Shown here: positions 1-10,000 of the stretch, piece by piece
Layout: every line of letters begins with the position of its first letter
Position numbering within the stretch: position 1 is the stretch's first letter
Assembly: GCA_937995645.1 (NCBI GenBank)
Contig: CALKJP010000133.1
Span: forward strand, 1 to 32,589
Length of the DNA stretch: 32,589 nucleotides
Source: an uncultured Bacteroidia bacterium
GTDB lineage: Bacteria; Bacteroidota; Bacteroidia; JACCXN01
Direction of reading: 5' to 3'
Notes under the pieces: generated by a model
Told to the model about the DNA's origin: nothing
The model's input: the letters and a program-made list of their open reading frames with translations, nothing else
Databases searched by the model: none
Position numbers and translations under genes: made by a program

Positions 1-1
1 A

Positions 2-445
2 GAAATAGCGCTAAAAATTGCCGATAAATTAAAAATAGTAGGCGTATTAGCAGTAGAAATGTTTATTACAAAAGCCGGTGAAATATTGGTAAACGAAATG
101 GCGCCACGCCCTCATAACAGCGGGCATCATACCATTGAAGCCAATATTACATCGCAATACGAACAACATTTACGTGCCATTATGAACTGGCCACTGGGCG
201 ATACGTCTATCATAAAACCATCGGTAATGTTAAATTTACTGGGCCATCGCAATTACAGCGGTGAAGCCGTTTTAATCGGACTGGATAAAGTGCTTGAATT
301 AAGCGGAGTTAAACCTCACTGGTATGGAAAAAATATAACAAAGCCATTTAGAAAAATGGGACATATAACCATATTAGGCGAAAGTGTGGAAGAAGTGCTT
401 GATAAAGCCGAAAAAATAAAAGGTGTATTAAAAGTGATTGCTTGA
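2..445 (+). CDS. purK: N5-carboxyaminoimidazole ribonucleotide synthase PurK, 3' part only
   Basis: This is the C-terminal part of PurK, the ATP-grasp enzyme that carboxylates AIR to N5-CAIR in purine synthesis. The frame is open from base 2, so the gene starts upstream of the window; the ATG at 59 is internal, because the residues before it (KIVGVLAVEMF) read straight into the ATP-grasp core. The diagnostic block NEMAPRPHNSGHHTIEA follows, a family signature at the metal/ATP site, and then the usual C-terminal region (HWYGK, RKMGHITI). purE lies 73 bp downstream on the same strand, the classic partner that takes N5-CAIR to CAIR. Family and truncation by the window edge are both clear. Confidence 0.95.
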   Translation, partial: EIALKIADKLKIVGVLAVEMFITKAGEILVNEMAPRPHNSGHHTIEANITSQYEQHLRAIMNWPLGDTSIIKPSVMLNLLGHRNYSGEAVLIGLDKVLELSGVKPHWYGKNITKPFRKMGHITILGESVEEVLDKAEKIKGVLKVIA

Positions 446-518
446 TATTAAAGACAAAGCACAGTTATAAAGCATAAAATAAAATTTTTACTAAATTGCC
501 AAATTTAACATCGCAAAT

Positions 519-1022
519 ATGCAACATGTACAAGTTGGAATAATCATGGGTAGTAATTCCGATTATCCTGTAATGAAAGCAGCTGCTGAAATATTAGAAC
601 AGTTAGGAGTAGGAGTAGAAGTAGAAGTAGTATCGGCACACAGAACACCCGAAAAAATGTTTAATTACGCTAAAAATGCTCATAAAAGAGGATTAAAAGT
701 AATAATTGCTGGAGCCGGTGGTGCAGCACATTTACCGGGAATGATTGCATCATTAAGTCCATTACCAATTATAGGAGTACCTATAAAATCAAGCAATTCG
801 ATAGACGGATGGGATTCTGTTTTATCAATTCTACAAATGCCCAACGGAGTTCCGGTTGCTACGGTGGCTTTAAATGCGGCTCAAAATGCCGGAATTTTAG
901 CTGCGCAAATATTAGGTGCGGGCAACGAAGATTTAATGAAAAAAATCATTGAATTTAAAGATAATTTAAAACGAAAAATCGAACTTGCCAATCAAGAATT
1001 ACAGAAAGAACGTCAAAAATAA
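519..1022 (+). CDS. purE: N5-carboxyaminoimidazole ribonucleotide mutase PurE (class I)
   Basis: PurE converts N5-CAIR to CAIR. At 167 residues it has normal class I length. Visible motifs are the N-terminal phosphate-binding GSNSDYPVM, the SAHRTP motif with the catalytic histidine, and GAGGAAHLPGM. The presence of purK just upstream fits class I, which needs N5-CAIR. The spacer from purK (446-518) has no convincing terminator, so the two are probably cotranscribed. The start at 519 has no Shine-Dalgarno site, only an A/T-rich leader, as for most genes here. The short GTAGAA-type microrepeat around 608-630 encodes a VGVEVEVV stretch of normal length and is not an insertion. Confidence 0.96.
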   Translation: MQHVQVGIIMGSNSDYPVMKAAAEILEQLGVGVEVEVVSAHRTPEKMFNYAKNAHKRGLKVIIAGAGGAAHLPGMIASLSPLPIIGVPIKSSNSIDGWDSVLSILQMPNGVPVATVALNAAQNAGILAAQILGAGNEDLMKKIIEFKDNLKRKIELANQELQKERQK

Positions 1023-1025
1023 TGT

Positions 1026-1889
1026 ATGATTAACAAGCTACTTTTATTTACTTTGAATATTACGATTTCCATTGCATTATTTGCCGGAAATAATAATCAT
1101 CCGGTAGGGGCGCGTGCAGGATCAATGGCAGGTGCATCAGTTACACTGTCCGATGTATGGTCAACCTATCATAATCAGGCAGGATTAGCCCATTTAAAAG
1201 GTTTTTCAGCTGGAGTATATTACGAAAATCGTTTTGCCGTAAAAGAATTAAGTACCAAAGGAGCAGCATTAGCAATGCCTTATAAAAACGGAGCTTTTGG
1301 ATTAAGTGTTACCCAATTCGGTTTTTCCTTATATAATGAAAATAAGGTTGGACTGGCTTACTCACAAAAATTTGGAGAAGTATTTTCTGCCGGTGTTCAG
1401 ATGAATTATTTAGGAACTTTTATTGGAGAAGGATACGGACAAAAACATACAGTATCAGCAGAATTAGGTGTTCTTGCAAACCTAACCAAAGATTTAATGA
1501 TAGGGGCGCATATTTATAATCCAACCAGAACAAAATTGGCAGATTACAATAATGAGCGTACACCTACCATTTTTAGATTAGGATTAAATTATCGTTTTTC
1601 AAAACAGGTTTTTATAACAGCCGAAACAGAAAAAAGCACCTATTTAAAACCTGTACTTAAAGCCGGATTAGAATACAAATTCAACGATTATTTTTATTTA
1701 CGCACCGGAGTAGCAAATAATCCTAATATCATTGCTTTTGGTTTTGGAATTAATATGCAAAATTTTCAGTTCGATTTTGGTGCTTCACACCATTCTGTTT
1801 TAGGTTATATTCCACAATTTGGACTAAGTTATGTGCCCGGTAGTACTACCTCTATTTTTAATAAAAACAAATCCCAATCACAGCTTTAA
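1026..1889 (+). CDS. PorV/PorQ-like outer-membrane beta-barrel protein
   Basis: This 287-residue protein has a signal peptide (about residues 1-21, ending LFAG). Directly after it comes PVGARAGSMAGASVTLSD, which resembles the N-terminal GARA.AMGGA-type motif of PorV/PorQ family barrels, followed by an asparagine- and glycine-containing stretch (STYHNQAGLAHL). The rest alternates short amphipathic strands and turns, as expected for an outer-membrane barrel. PorV and PorQ proper serve type IX secretion, but this protein is a more distant relative and its role is not established. It starts 3 nt after the purE stop and ends 3 nt before the next gene, so it is likely cotranscribed and partnered with the downstream outer-membrane protein. 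Confidence 0.7.
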   Translation: MINKLLLFTLNITISIALFAGNNNHPVGARAGSMAGASVTLSDVWSTYHNQAGLAHLKGFSAGVYYENRFAVKELSTKGAALAMPYKNGAFGLSVTQFGFSLYNENKVGLAYSQKFGEVFSAGVQMNYLGTFIGEGYGQKHTVSAELGVLANLTKDLMIGAHIYNPTRTKLADYNNERTPTIFRLGLNYRFSKQVFITAETEKSTYLKPVLKAGLEYKFNDYFYLRTGVANNPNIIAFGFGINMQNFQFDFGASHHSVLGYIPQFGLSYVPGSTTSIFNKNKSQSQL

Positions 1890-1892
1890 CAA

Positions 1893-4019
1893 TTGAGTAG
1901 ATTTTTTAAATACATTATTTTTTTATTGTTGAACATTATTTCTCTATGTTACAACAACGAATTGTATGCACAGGTTCCCGATCAGGGAGATCCAAGAAAA
2001 GAAAATATTATTGAACAAAAAATTGAATCAATAGCCGAATTGTCAGAAGACGAAAATCTAGATTATACCACCCTTTTAGATGAATTAAAATATTATTTAG
2101 AGCATCCCATTAATTTAAATTTTGCTACCCGCGAAGAATTGGAGCAATTTGGATTATTAGATGATATCCAAATAAATAACTTACTAAACCATATTCAAAA
2201 AAACGGAAGACTGATAGCCATTTATGAATTGCAGACAATTGACGGTTTTGATGCCGTTACCATTCAACGAATTTTACCATTTGTGGTTGTAAAAGTTGAT
2301 TTTAATCGCCCGAATGTATCGTGGAGAGAATTGAAAGAAAACGGTCAAAATCAATTATTTGTTCGCTGGCAACGCATTTTAGAAGAGCAGCTTGGATATT
2401 CACCCATTACGGATTCCTTATTAAAAGCTAAACCAAATTCACGTTATTTAGGAAGCCCTGACAGGATATATACCCGCTATCGTTTTAATTACGGAACTAA
2501 TATAAGTTGGGGATTTACAGCCGAAAAAGATCCGGGCGAAGAATTTTTTAAAGGCTCGCAAAAAAGAGGATTCGATTTTTATTCTGCACATTTTTATCTA
2601 AGAAATATTGGGCGGTTAAAAGCGCTTGCTATCGGTGATTATCATGCTCAATTTGGACAAGGCTTAACTTTATGGACAGGTTTGGCATTTGGGAAATCAA
2701 TTTTTATAACCAATATAAAACGTTCTGCAATAGGTATTCGACCTTATACTGCTTTAGATGAAAATCGCTTTTTGAGAGGAGCAGCAGTTACCTATCAGTT
2801 AATTAAAAATCTAGAAGCAACAGTTTTTTACTCACAAAAAAAAATCGATGCCAACGTTAGTTCCAATGCATCTGATACCTTAAATCGAGAAGAAGGATTA
2901 ATTGTTACCTCGTTTCAATTATCCGGTTTTCATAGAACTCCAAATGAGTTAAGAAATAGAAATATTTTGCAGGAAAGAATTTATGGGGGAAATATTTCAT
3001 ATAAATCAAGAGGATTTAAAGTTGGAATTACGGCTGCTAAAACCGAATATGGAGGTTTATTACAGCGTAGGCTAACATACTACAATCAGTTTGATTTTAA
3101 CAGTAATGAACTATTTAATGTGGGATTAGATTACAATTATATCTATCGAAATATTAATTTATTTGGCGAAATTTCAAGGAGTGATAATGGAGCCATAGCA
3201 TATATTAACGGTGCAATTATGAGTATTGACCCACGAGTAACTTTAACCTTATTGCATCGAAACTATCCACGCAATTATCATAATTTAAATGCAGTTCCAA
3301 TTTCAGAAAATACACGTCCGGCAAACGAACAAGGTATATTATTGGGAATTCAAACTATTCCTGCTTCTAAATGGAATTTTACCGCATATTACGATAAATT
3401 TATATTCCCATGGATGAAATTTCAAGTAGATGCTCCATCGCATGGCTTTGAAGTAATGGCGCAACTTACCTATGTGCCAACAAAGAAAATTGAATTATAC
3501 GGTCGTTTTAGACAACGTAACAGATTTAGAAATACACCGGAGGATATTGAAGATATAGATTTTATTGTTGCCGAAAATCAATTTAATTATCGTTTTAATG
3601 CAACGTATAACATAACACCTTCCATTCGGTTAAGAAACAGGGTAGAATATACCACCTTTAAAAGAGGTGATAATCCGACTGAAAATGGTTATTTAATTTA
3701 TCAGGATATAATTTATAAAGCTTTAAGCAGTCCACTATCTTTTTCGTTCCGATATGCCATATTTCAAACAGACAACTACAATACCCGAATTTATACTTAT
3801 GAAAATTCTGTGTTATATGCTTTTTCTATTCCTGCATTTTTTGATAATGGTTCAAGAGCCTATTTAACATTGCGCTATACAATCGTAAAAAATATTGATT
3901 TATGGCTACGATTTGCACAAACTTTCTATTATAACCGAAATACCATTGGATCGGGATTAGAGCAAATTAATGGTAATACCCGCTCGGAAGTTATTGCTCA
4001 GGTTCGTTTCAGATTTTAA
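1893..4019 (+). CDS. Outer-membrane protein with N-terminal helix-hairpin-helix region
   Basis: This is a 708-residue protein. The chosen start is TTG at 1893, because a signal peptide begins immediately (FFKYIIFLLLNIISL, cleavage near AYAQ-like LYAQ at residue 26-27) and no ATG precedes it. Residues about 73-131 form tandem helix-hairpin-helix-like units (NLNFATREELEQFGLLDD and YELQTIDGFDAVTIQRILP) of the ComEA type. The remaining roughly 560 residues are aromatic, alternating strands ending in VRFRF, with the terminal Phe typical of outer-membrane barrels. Proteins of this build are widespread in Bacteroidota but functionally unassigned. HhH domains usually bind DNA or pack as protein modules; which applies here is unknown. 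The 3-nt gap to the PorV-like gene suggests translational coupling. Confidence 0.72.
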   Translation: MSRFFKYIIFLLLNIISLCYNNELYAQVPDQGDPRKENIIEQKIESIAELSEDENLDYTTLLDELKYYLEHPINLNFATREELEQFGLLDDIQINNLLNHIQKNGRLIAIYELQTIDGFDAVTIQRILPFVVVKVDFNRPNVSWRELKENGQNQLFVRWQRILEEQLGYSPITDSLLKAKPNSRYLGSPDRIYTRYRFNYGTNISWGFTAEKDPGEEFFKGSQKRGFDFYSAHFYLRNIGRLKALAIGDYHAQFGQGLTLWTGLAFGKSIFITNIKRSAIGIRPYTALDENRFLRGAAVTYQLIKNLEATVFYSQKKIDANVSSNASDTLNREEGLIVTSFQLSGFHRTPNELRNRNILQERIYGGNISYKSRGFKVGITAAKTEYGGLLQRRLTYYNQFDFNSNELFNVGLDYNYIYRNINLFGEISRSDNGAIAYINGAIMSIDPRVTLTLLHRNYPRNYHNLNAVPISENTRPANEQGILLGIQTIPASKWNFTAYYDKFIFPWMKFQVDAPSHGFEVMAQLTYVPTKKIELYGRFRQRNRFRNTPEDIEDIDFIVAENQFNYRFNATYNITPSIRLRNRVEYTTFKRGDNPTENGYLIYQDIIYKALSSPLSFSFRYAIFQTDNYNTRIYTYENSVLYAFSIPAFFDNGSRAYLTLRYTIVKNIDLWLRFAQTFYYNRNTIGSGLEQINGNTRSEVIAQVRFRF

Positions 4020-4068
4020 CGAAAATATTTTTATAAAAATTTGATTTAAAGTAAATTCGAAGATACTT

Positions 4069-7000
4069 ATGATCTTCAGATTTAACATATTCCTTTTCTT
4101 CATCCTTACCTTTAGTTTTGCTTCTTATGCTCAGCAAAGTGGAGTTTTAATTATTTCAGGTAATGCTCCAGCGCATATTACAGCTTGTGGCGATGATGAA
4201 GTGTTTCAACTTCAAATCTATAATCCAACTCCTTTTAATATTCAAGGTGTACAATTTATATTAACCCTTCCTGCAGGAATAAACTATCTTCCAGGTTCTG
4301 TTGTGGGAGCTATAGAAACAAATATCGCTAATCTCAATCAACCTATATTTACAATTTTGCAATTAAATTCTCAACAGTTTCTTTCCCTTAGTTATCAAGC
4401 AAAAGCTAATTGTACCGTTTTAGCTCAAAGCGCAAGTGGAATGCCCTTTCAGAATAATGCAGTATTTAATTTTAATTTATACAATGTAGCATTTTCAGAA
4501 ACGTATCAAAGTACCTTTTACACGATAAAACAACCCAATTTATCTATCACATCAAGTACTAATACCGCATTTTCTGCCAACATCGGAAGCGTATTTACGC
4601 GCTGTTTTACCATAACCAACGGAGGTACGGGTAGATTATCGGAATTGCTTTTTAAAGATACTCACGGAATAGGTTTTATAGTAATAAGCATAAATGCCGG
4701 AATATGGAACAGTTCAAATAATGTTGAAACAATAATTTTAAATGCAGCTCATTTTACATCGGTTGGAAATGGCGACACTTATTTAGACCCTAACGAAAGT
4801 ATTACTCTTTGCGAGACCATACAGGTTAATAATTGTATGGGAGTTGCATCAAACATAGAAGTTAGTTGGGGTTGCGATAATGTAAACTGTCAATTATTTA
4901 CTAGCACTGCCAATATTGTTTTTCCTGCACTAACTCCAAATCTGGTATTTAGTCCAAGTTCAAGTCAAAATACTTGTTTAGGAATGAATGTGCCCAATCA
5001 ACAAAGTTTATTAATAAAAAATACAGGAGTAGGAATAGCAAAAAATATTGATTTAGAAATTTTTCAAGCATTAACAAGTAATGTATTTACCAATCAGGTT
5101 CGCAGTTTTATTGACCCTGCTTCTATTGAAATCAGATTCGGAAACGGACCATTTCAAAATATTACTCCATATAATGTAACTACTTTGCCAAACTATGATT
5201 GTTTTCAAAACTTACAAGGAATAGGACGATTTTTTATTTTAATTGATTCCATAGCTCCTTTAGATTCAGTAAGAATACGATGGAATGTTTACAGCTGCTG
5301 TATTAATACTTGTTCAGATGCAGGTTCGAGTATAAATGCATGGCAATATAAAGGCAGTTATAAAAACGATTGTAATTTAAATTACACGATACCTGTTGCA
5401 TGGGGCAGAAGCAGTGCATCAGGGGCAAGGTTTATATATCAATTTAATCAAGGACCTATTACAATTTATAATAATCAAATTGAAACCTTTAATTTTTTAA
5501 TTACGCAATTTTCTAATACCTATCAAACCGGAATAGGAGCAAATTGGCGAATTAAGATTATTAAAAATTCTTGTTTAGATTATGTCGGTAATATGCGTAT
5601 TGTTCATTATTCGGGGAGTCCGGTTTGGCAACCTAGTAATGTTATATTTTCTGGTGATACCATTATTGGGATTTTCACAGGTAATCCACCTTTTAATTTA
5701 ACCAATGCAGAATTGCTTTTTGATATGCAGGCTAATTGCAACAATTGTGCATCTGGAGGTTTAACCAATTTACAAATACATACAAGTATAATTCCTGCTA
5801 ATGCATGTAATTGCGAAGCCTTAGTGAATTGTTACACCTATCCTGTTGAAGTTTTATGTCCGCAAAATTGTGATGGCTTTAATATGACCGATTTTGATGT
5901 TAAAAGAATAAATTACGGATTACCCGATAACAATAATGACGGACTGCCCGATAATCCTCCGGCATCGTTAAATATGAATATGATAAGAACAGACAGAGCC
6001 ATGTTTAACGATACGGTTTTAGCTATATATAAAGGAAAGATTAATACTATTTCGCAATCAGCTTGGAGTAATTTATTTGCTGTAACCCGTATTACGGGCT
6101 ATGGCATAGGTTTTACAGTTACTGAAATTCAGTATGAAGTTTTCAGAAACAATGTTCAAACATCGTTTCTGGTACATAATATCAATTTTCAGCACAATGA
6201 TTCTGTTAATACCCGAAGATTTATTTTTGATTTATCAGCTAATCAAGTTTCCGGTAACGGTTCGTTTCCTCCAAATTTTCAATATTTACAGAATGATTCA
6301 GTTGTATTGATGGTAAAATTTGTGCTGAATAATAATCTTACAAGTACTTTAATTAATTGTCAATTTTTGAATGAATTTTATACAAGTAACAGTTCAAACC
6401 CTTTTGCTTCTCCGCAATATGGATGTAATTATTTTAAAGATTATATAACTTATGTAGGACATAATGCTGACGGTTGTTGTATTGAAAATGTAACATTTAA
6501 TACATGCGATACTATATTCATTACTCAATCATTTCGGCAAAAATTAGGCTCTGTGGCAACTGTTACAGGAGGTAATTATTTTCGTTCGGAGTACCGAAAC
6601 ATTTCTTACGTAAAACGTTTTGAGGTAATAAAGCCATCAGGTTATACTTTTCTTAGCGCAAATTTCAGACAAACACGAACTGCTGGAACAAACTCTTCTA
6701 ATGCTTCTCCTATATTTAATATAATTCCTGTAAATCCAAATGCTGATACTTTAGTGTTTAATGTGGCAAATTTACATTCAAGCAATGGTGGAACTATACC
6801 TTTAAGTGACGAAGGCTATTTTTCTACTATCAATGTACGTTTAGCTCCAACTTGTGCTAATCCGCCAACAATTTCTCAGCCATTAAACTACAAAGTAGAG
6901 TTTGAACCCAATCAACGTTTAATTAATTCTCCTACACCTTTTACTATTAATGCCAGTTATGATAATCTAATACATTCGCAACCTCTGCTAGTTTTGCAAT

Positions 7001-10000
7001 CGCCTGCACCTACATTATTAGCTTTAGATAATACAGTAACATGGCAGGTAAATATTTCAAACAACAGTAATCGCAATGCAAATAATACATGGATTGCCAT
7101 TCCGCAAGCAGGCAATGTAAATATTATCGAAGTTAGAAATATTGCAACCAATCAAATAATTAATCCTGTAAACGGTATTTATCAATTAGGGCAATTAACT
7201 CCCAATGCAACTCGTCAATTAGCAATTAAAGCAACTTATACCAATTGTAATGCCGATAGTATTTTGGTTACAACAGGTTGGAATTGTAATGTATATCCTC
7301 AAAATATTTCTTCGATTGTATGTACATCGGCTTCCATTAAATTAAAACTTATTCCTCAGCAGCCACTATTAAATACATTAGTATATCAAACAATAAACAA
7401 CAGTTTGCTTTGCGATACGGCTGAATTATTGATTGAAGGTGTAAATATGCAATTAGGCACCACCTACAATTTAAAATTACAGGTAAAGCTTCCGCCCGGT
7501 GTTAATTATGTTAATAATTCTACAATATTAAAATATCCTCTAAACAGCAATTTTGCTGCTATTGCAAATCCGAGTTTAAACAATGGCGTGTATGAATGGA
7601 ATATTTCGCAATTAAATTCAATCATTCAAAACGATGGTATTAAAGGTGTTTTAGATACGTTGAAAAATAAGATTCAATTAAAATTTAAAGTTGTAACCGA
7701 TTGTAATTATGCAAATGGTTCAGTGGTTGAAGCTCAATACAGTGGTAATAGTGCATGTAATATAGCTACGGGAAATCAAGTATTTTATTCAAGTAATTTT
7801 GCAGATAGTTTTGATACAGGCTCTTATTTAACATCATTACGATTAGAAGGAAATTATATTACATCATGCGGAAATCCTAATAATATAAAGGTTTCTATTG
7901 TAAATAACGGACCACAAAATTTTGGGAATAACGATAGTATCAGCATTTTTATTCCTAGCGGAATTAATTATTTAAACAATTCATTTAGTGCTGTTCATAA
8001 TGCTCCTGTTAATGGAAGTCCGATACTAAGCAATCAAAATGGATTAAGTGTGATAAGTTGGAAATTACCATCAGGAATAAATGTTGGAGACAGTACGGTA
8101 TTTAGTTTTCAAATTACTGGGAATCCTGATAGTTTAAATTGTCGCGTATATCCTTTATTTGCGCAAACAAGCATGCAAAAGGAATTTTTTTGTGCTACTG
8201 CAAACGAAACGTGTAGTTCGAGAAAAATTACCGGAACTGATACTTTATGGTTATACAGCTATAAATCATTTATTACCATTCAAAATGTATCAGGATATAC
8301 ACTGCCCGGCAACAATGGCGAAATTGCAAATGTAACAACACAACTGTTTAATTTTGGCGACAGCATCATACCCCCCAATAATTTTACAATTTCGTTTTAT
8401 GCTGATAATGATGCTAACGGACAAGTATCGCAAGGTGATGTTTTGCTGCACCATGAAATTATAAATTCCATTATCCCCGGAGGTGGAGACAGCACTCTGA
8501 TTAACTCTGTATTTAATATTTCATCAGGAGCTGCGTGTAATTTAATTGCCGTAATTGATACGTCAATAAATAATTGTGCCTGCATGCCATGGCAGTTTAC
8601 ATTTAGCTTGCCTTTAAAAGCTGCCGTTAACGATACCGCTTTATGTTCGTCTGCTCAAGGTGTGCAACTGCAATTAGGTTATAATGCTATTGCAAATTAT
8701 CAATACGCATGGTCTCCGGCTACATTTTTGAATAATCCGCAAATTGCAAATCCTGATTTAATAATTCCGGCTAACAGTTTAACCATAGATACTTTAACGT
8801 ATTATGTAAGCGTAAATGGTATTGGCTGTACAAGTCATGATACGGTATCAATAATTGTTTATCCTTATAATAAGGCCTATGCAGGATTAGATACTGCTAT
8901 TTGCAATATTCCACAGCTGCAATTAAATGCAGCTCCTATATCGAGTATTTCGTCAGGATTTTGGTCTTCTTTATCGGTATTAAATTTTAGTAATGTATTG
9001 TCAAACACTTCTACCGTTTCAGGTTTTCAAAACGGAGTGAATATGTTGTTTTGGGAAGTTTCTAATGCTTATTGCCCAAGCAGCATAGATACGCTTATGG
9101 TAAATTATTTTGAATTGCCTTTTGTAGATGCAGGAGTTGATACTATAATTTGTGGACAAAGTAGTTTTAATTTAAACGGTACAGTACAACCGATTTCATC
9201 AAGCTATTATTGGCAAAATTTATTGGGCAATGCAACTATTGCCAATCCTCAAAATTTGAATACAAGCATTTCTAATTTAGCTAACGATACCTATTCATTT
9301 GTGTTATATGCACAAAATGGAGTTTGTCCTTTTGTGAGCGATACCATTCATGTTCAAAATTATTTGCAACCATTTGTAAATGCGGGTACTGATACTGCAA
9401 TGTGTGCAAACTACCAATTTACGGCACAAGCTGTTAATCCGCAGTTTTATACCAATATAAATTGGATAGCCCAACCAACAGCAAGCATCAGCAATGCAAA
9501 TACAATAAACCCAACATTCTCAAATTTATCGGAAGGCACTTATCAATTTATAATTACAGTTGATAATGCATCTTGCTATTCAATTACTGATACGGTTTTA
9601 TTAACGATTTACGATTTACCTCAAGCAAATGCAGGCACAGATACTTCTTTGTGTGATGCCACTCAAATTCAATTAAATGCTAATCAACCGCAGGGGACAA
9701 GCATCGGAACTTGGAGTTTAATTTCAGGACAAAATAATATAACTATTGTAAATAATACCCAATATAATTCAAATGTTACAGGATTAAGTTATGGAGCATA
9801 TAGCTTTGTGTGGACGGTTTCAAACGGCATTTGCCCTTCTTCATCCGATACGATAATGATTCAAAATTTTGAACCGATTAATGTTACACCATTAAATACA
9901 ATAGAGGCTTGTGATACTACTATCGTTAACTTATCTGCATTTACACCTCCTAACGGGGCTTGGGCATGGTGGGAGCAGGTGAGTGGTACAGCTGTTCAAA

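Noticed and set aside
59-445. A separate small gene starting at ATG 59
   Set aside because: The frame is open upstream and reads as PurK without a break, so the ATG is internal.
8371-8376. C6 tract in the giant gene as a phase-variation site
   Set aside because: A single run of six C in a 7.4-kb gene, encoding part of an ordinary IIPPNN stretch, is too short to claim slippage control.
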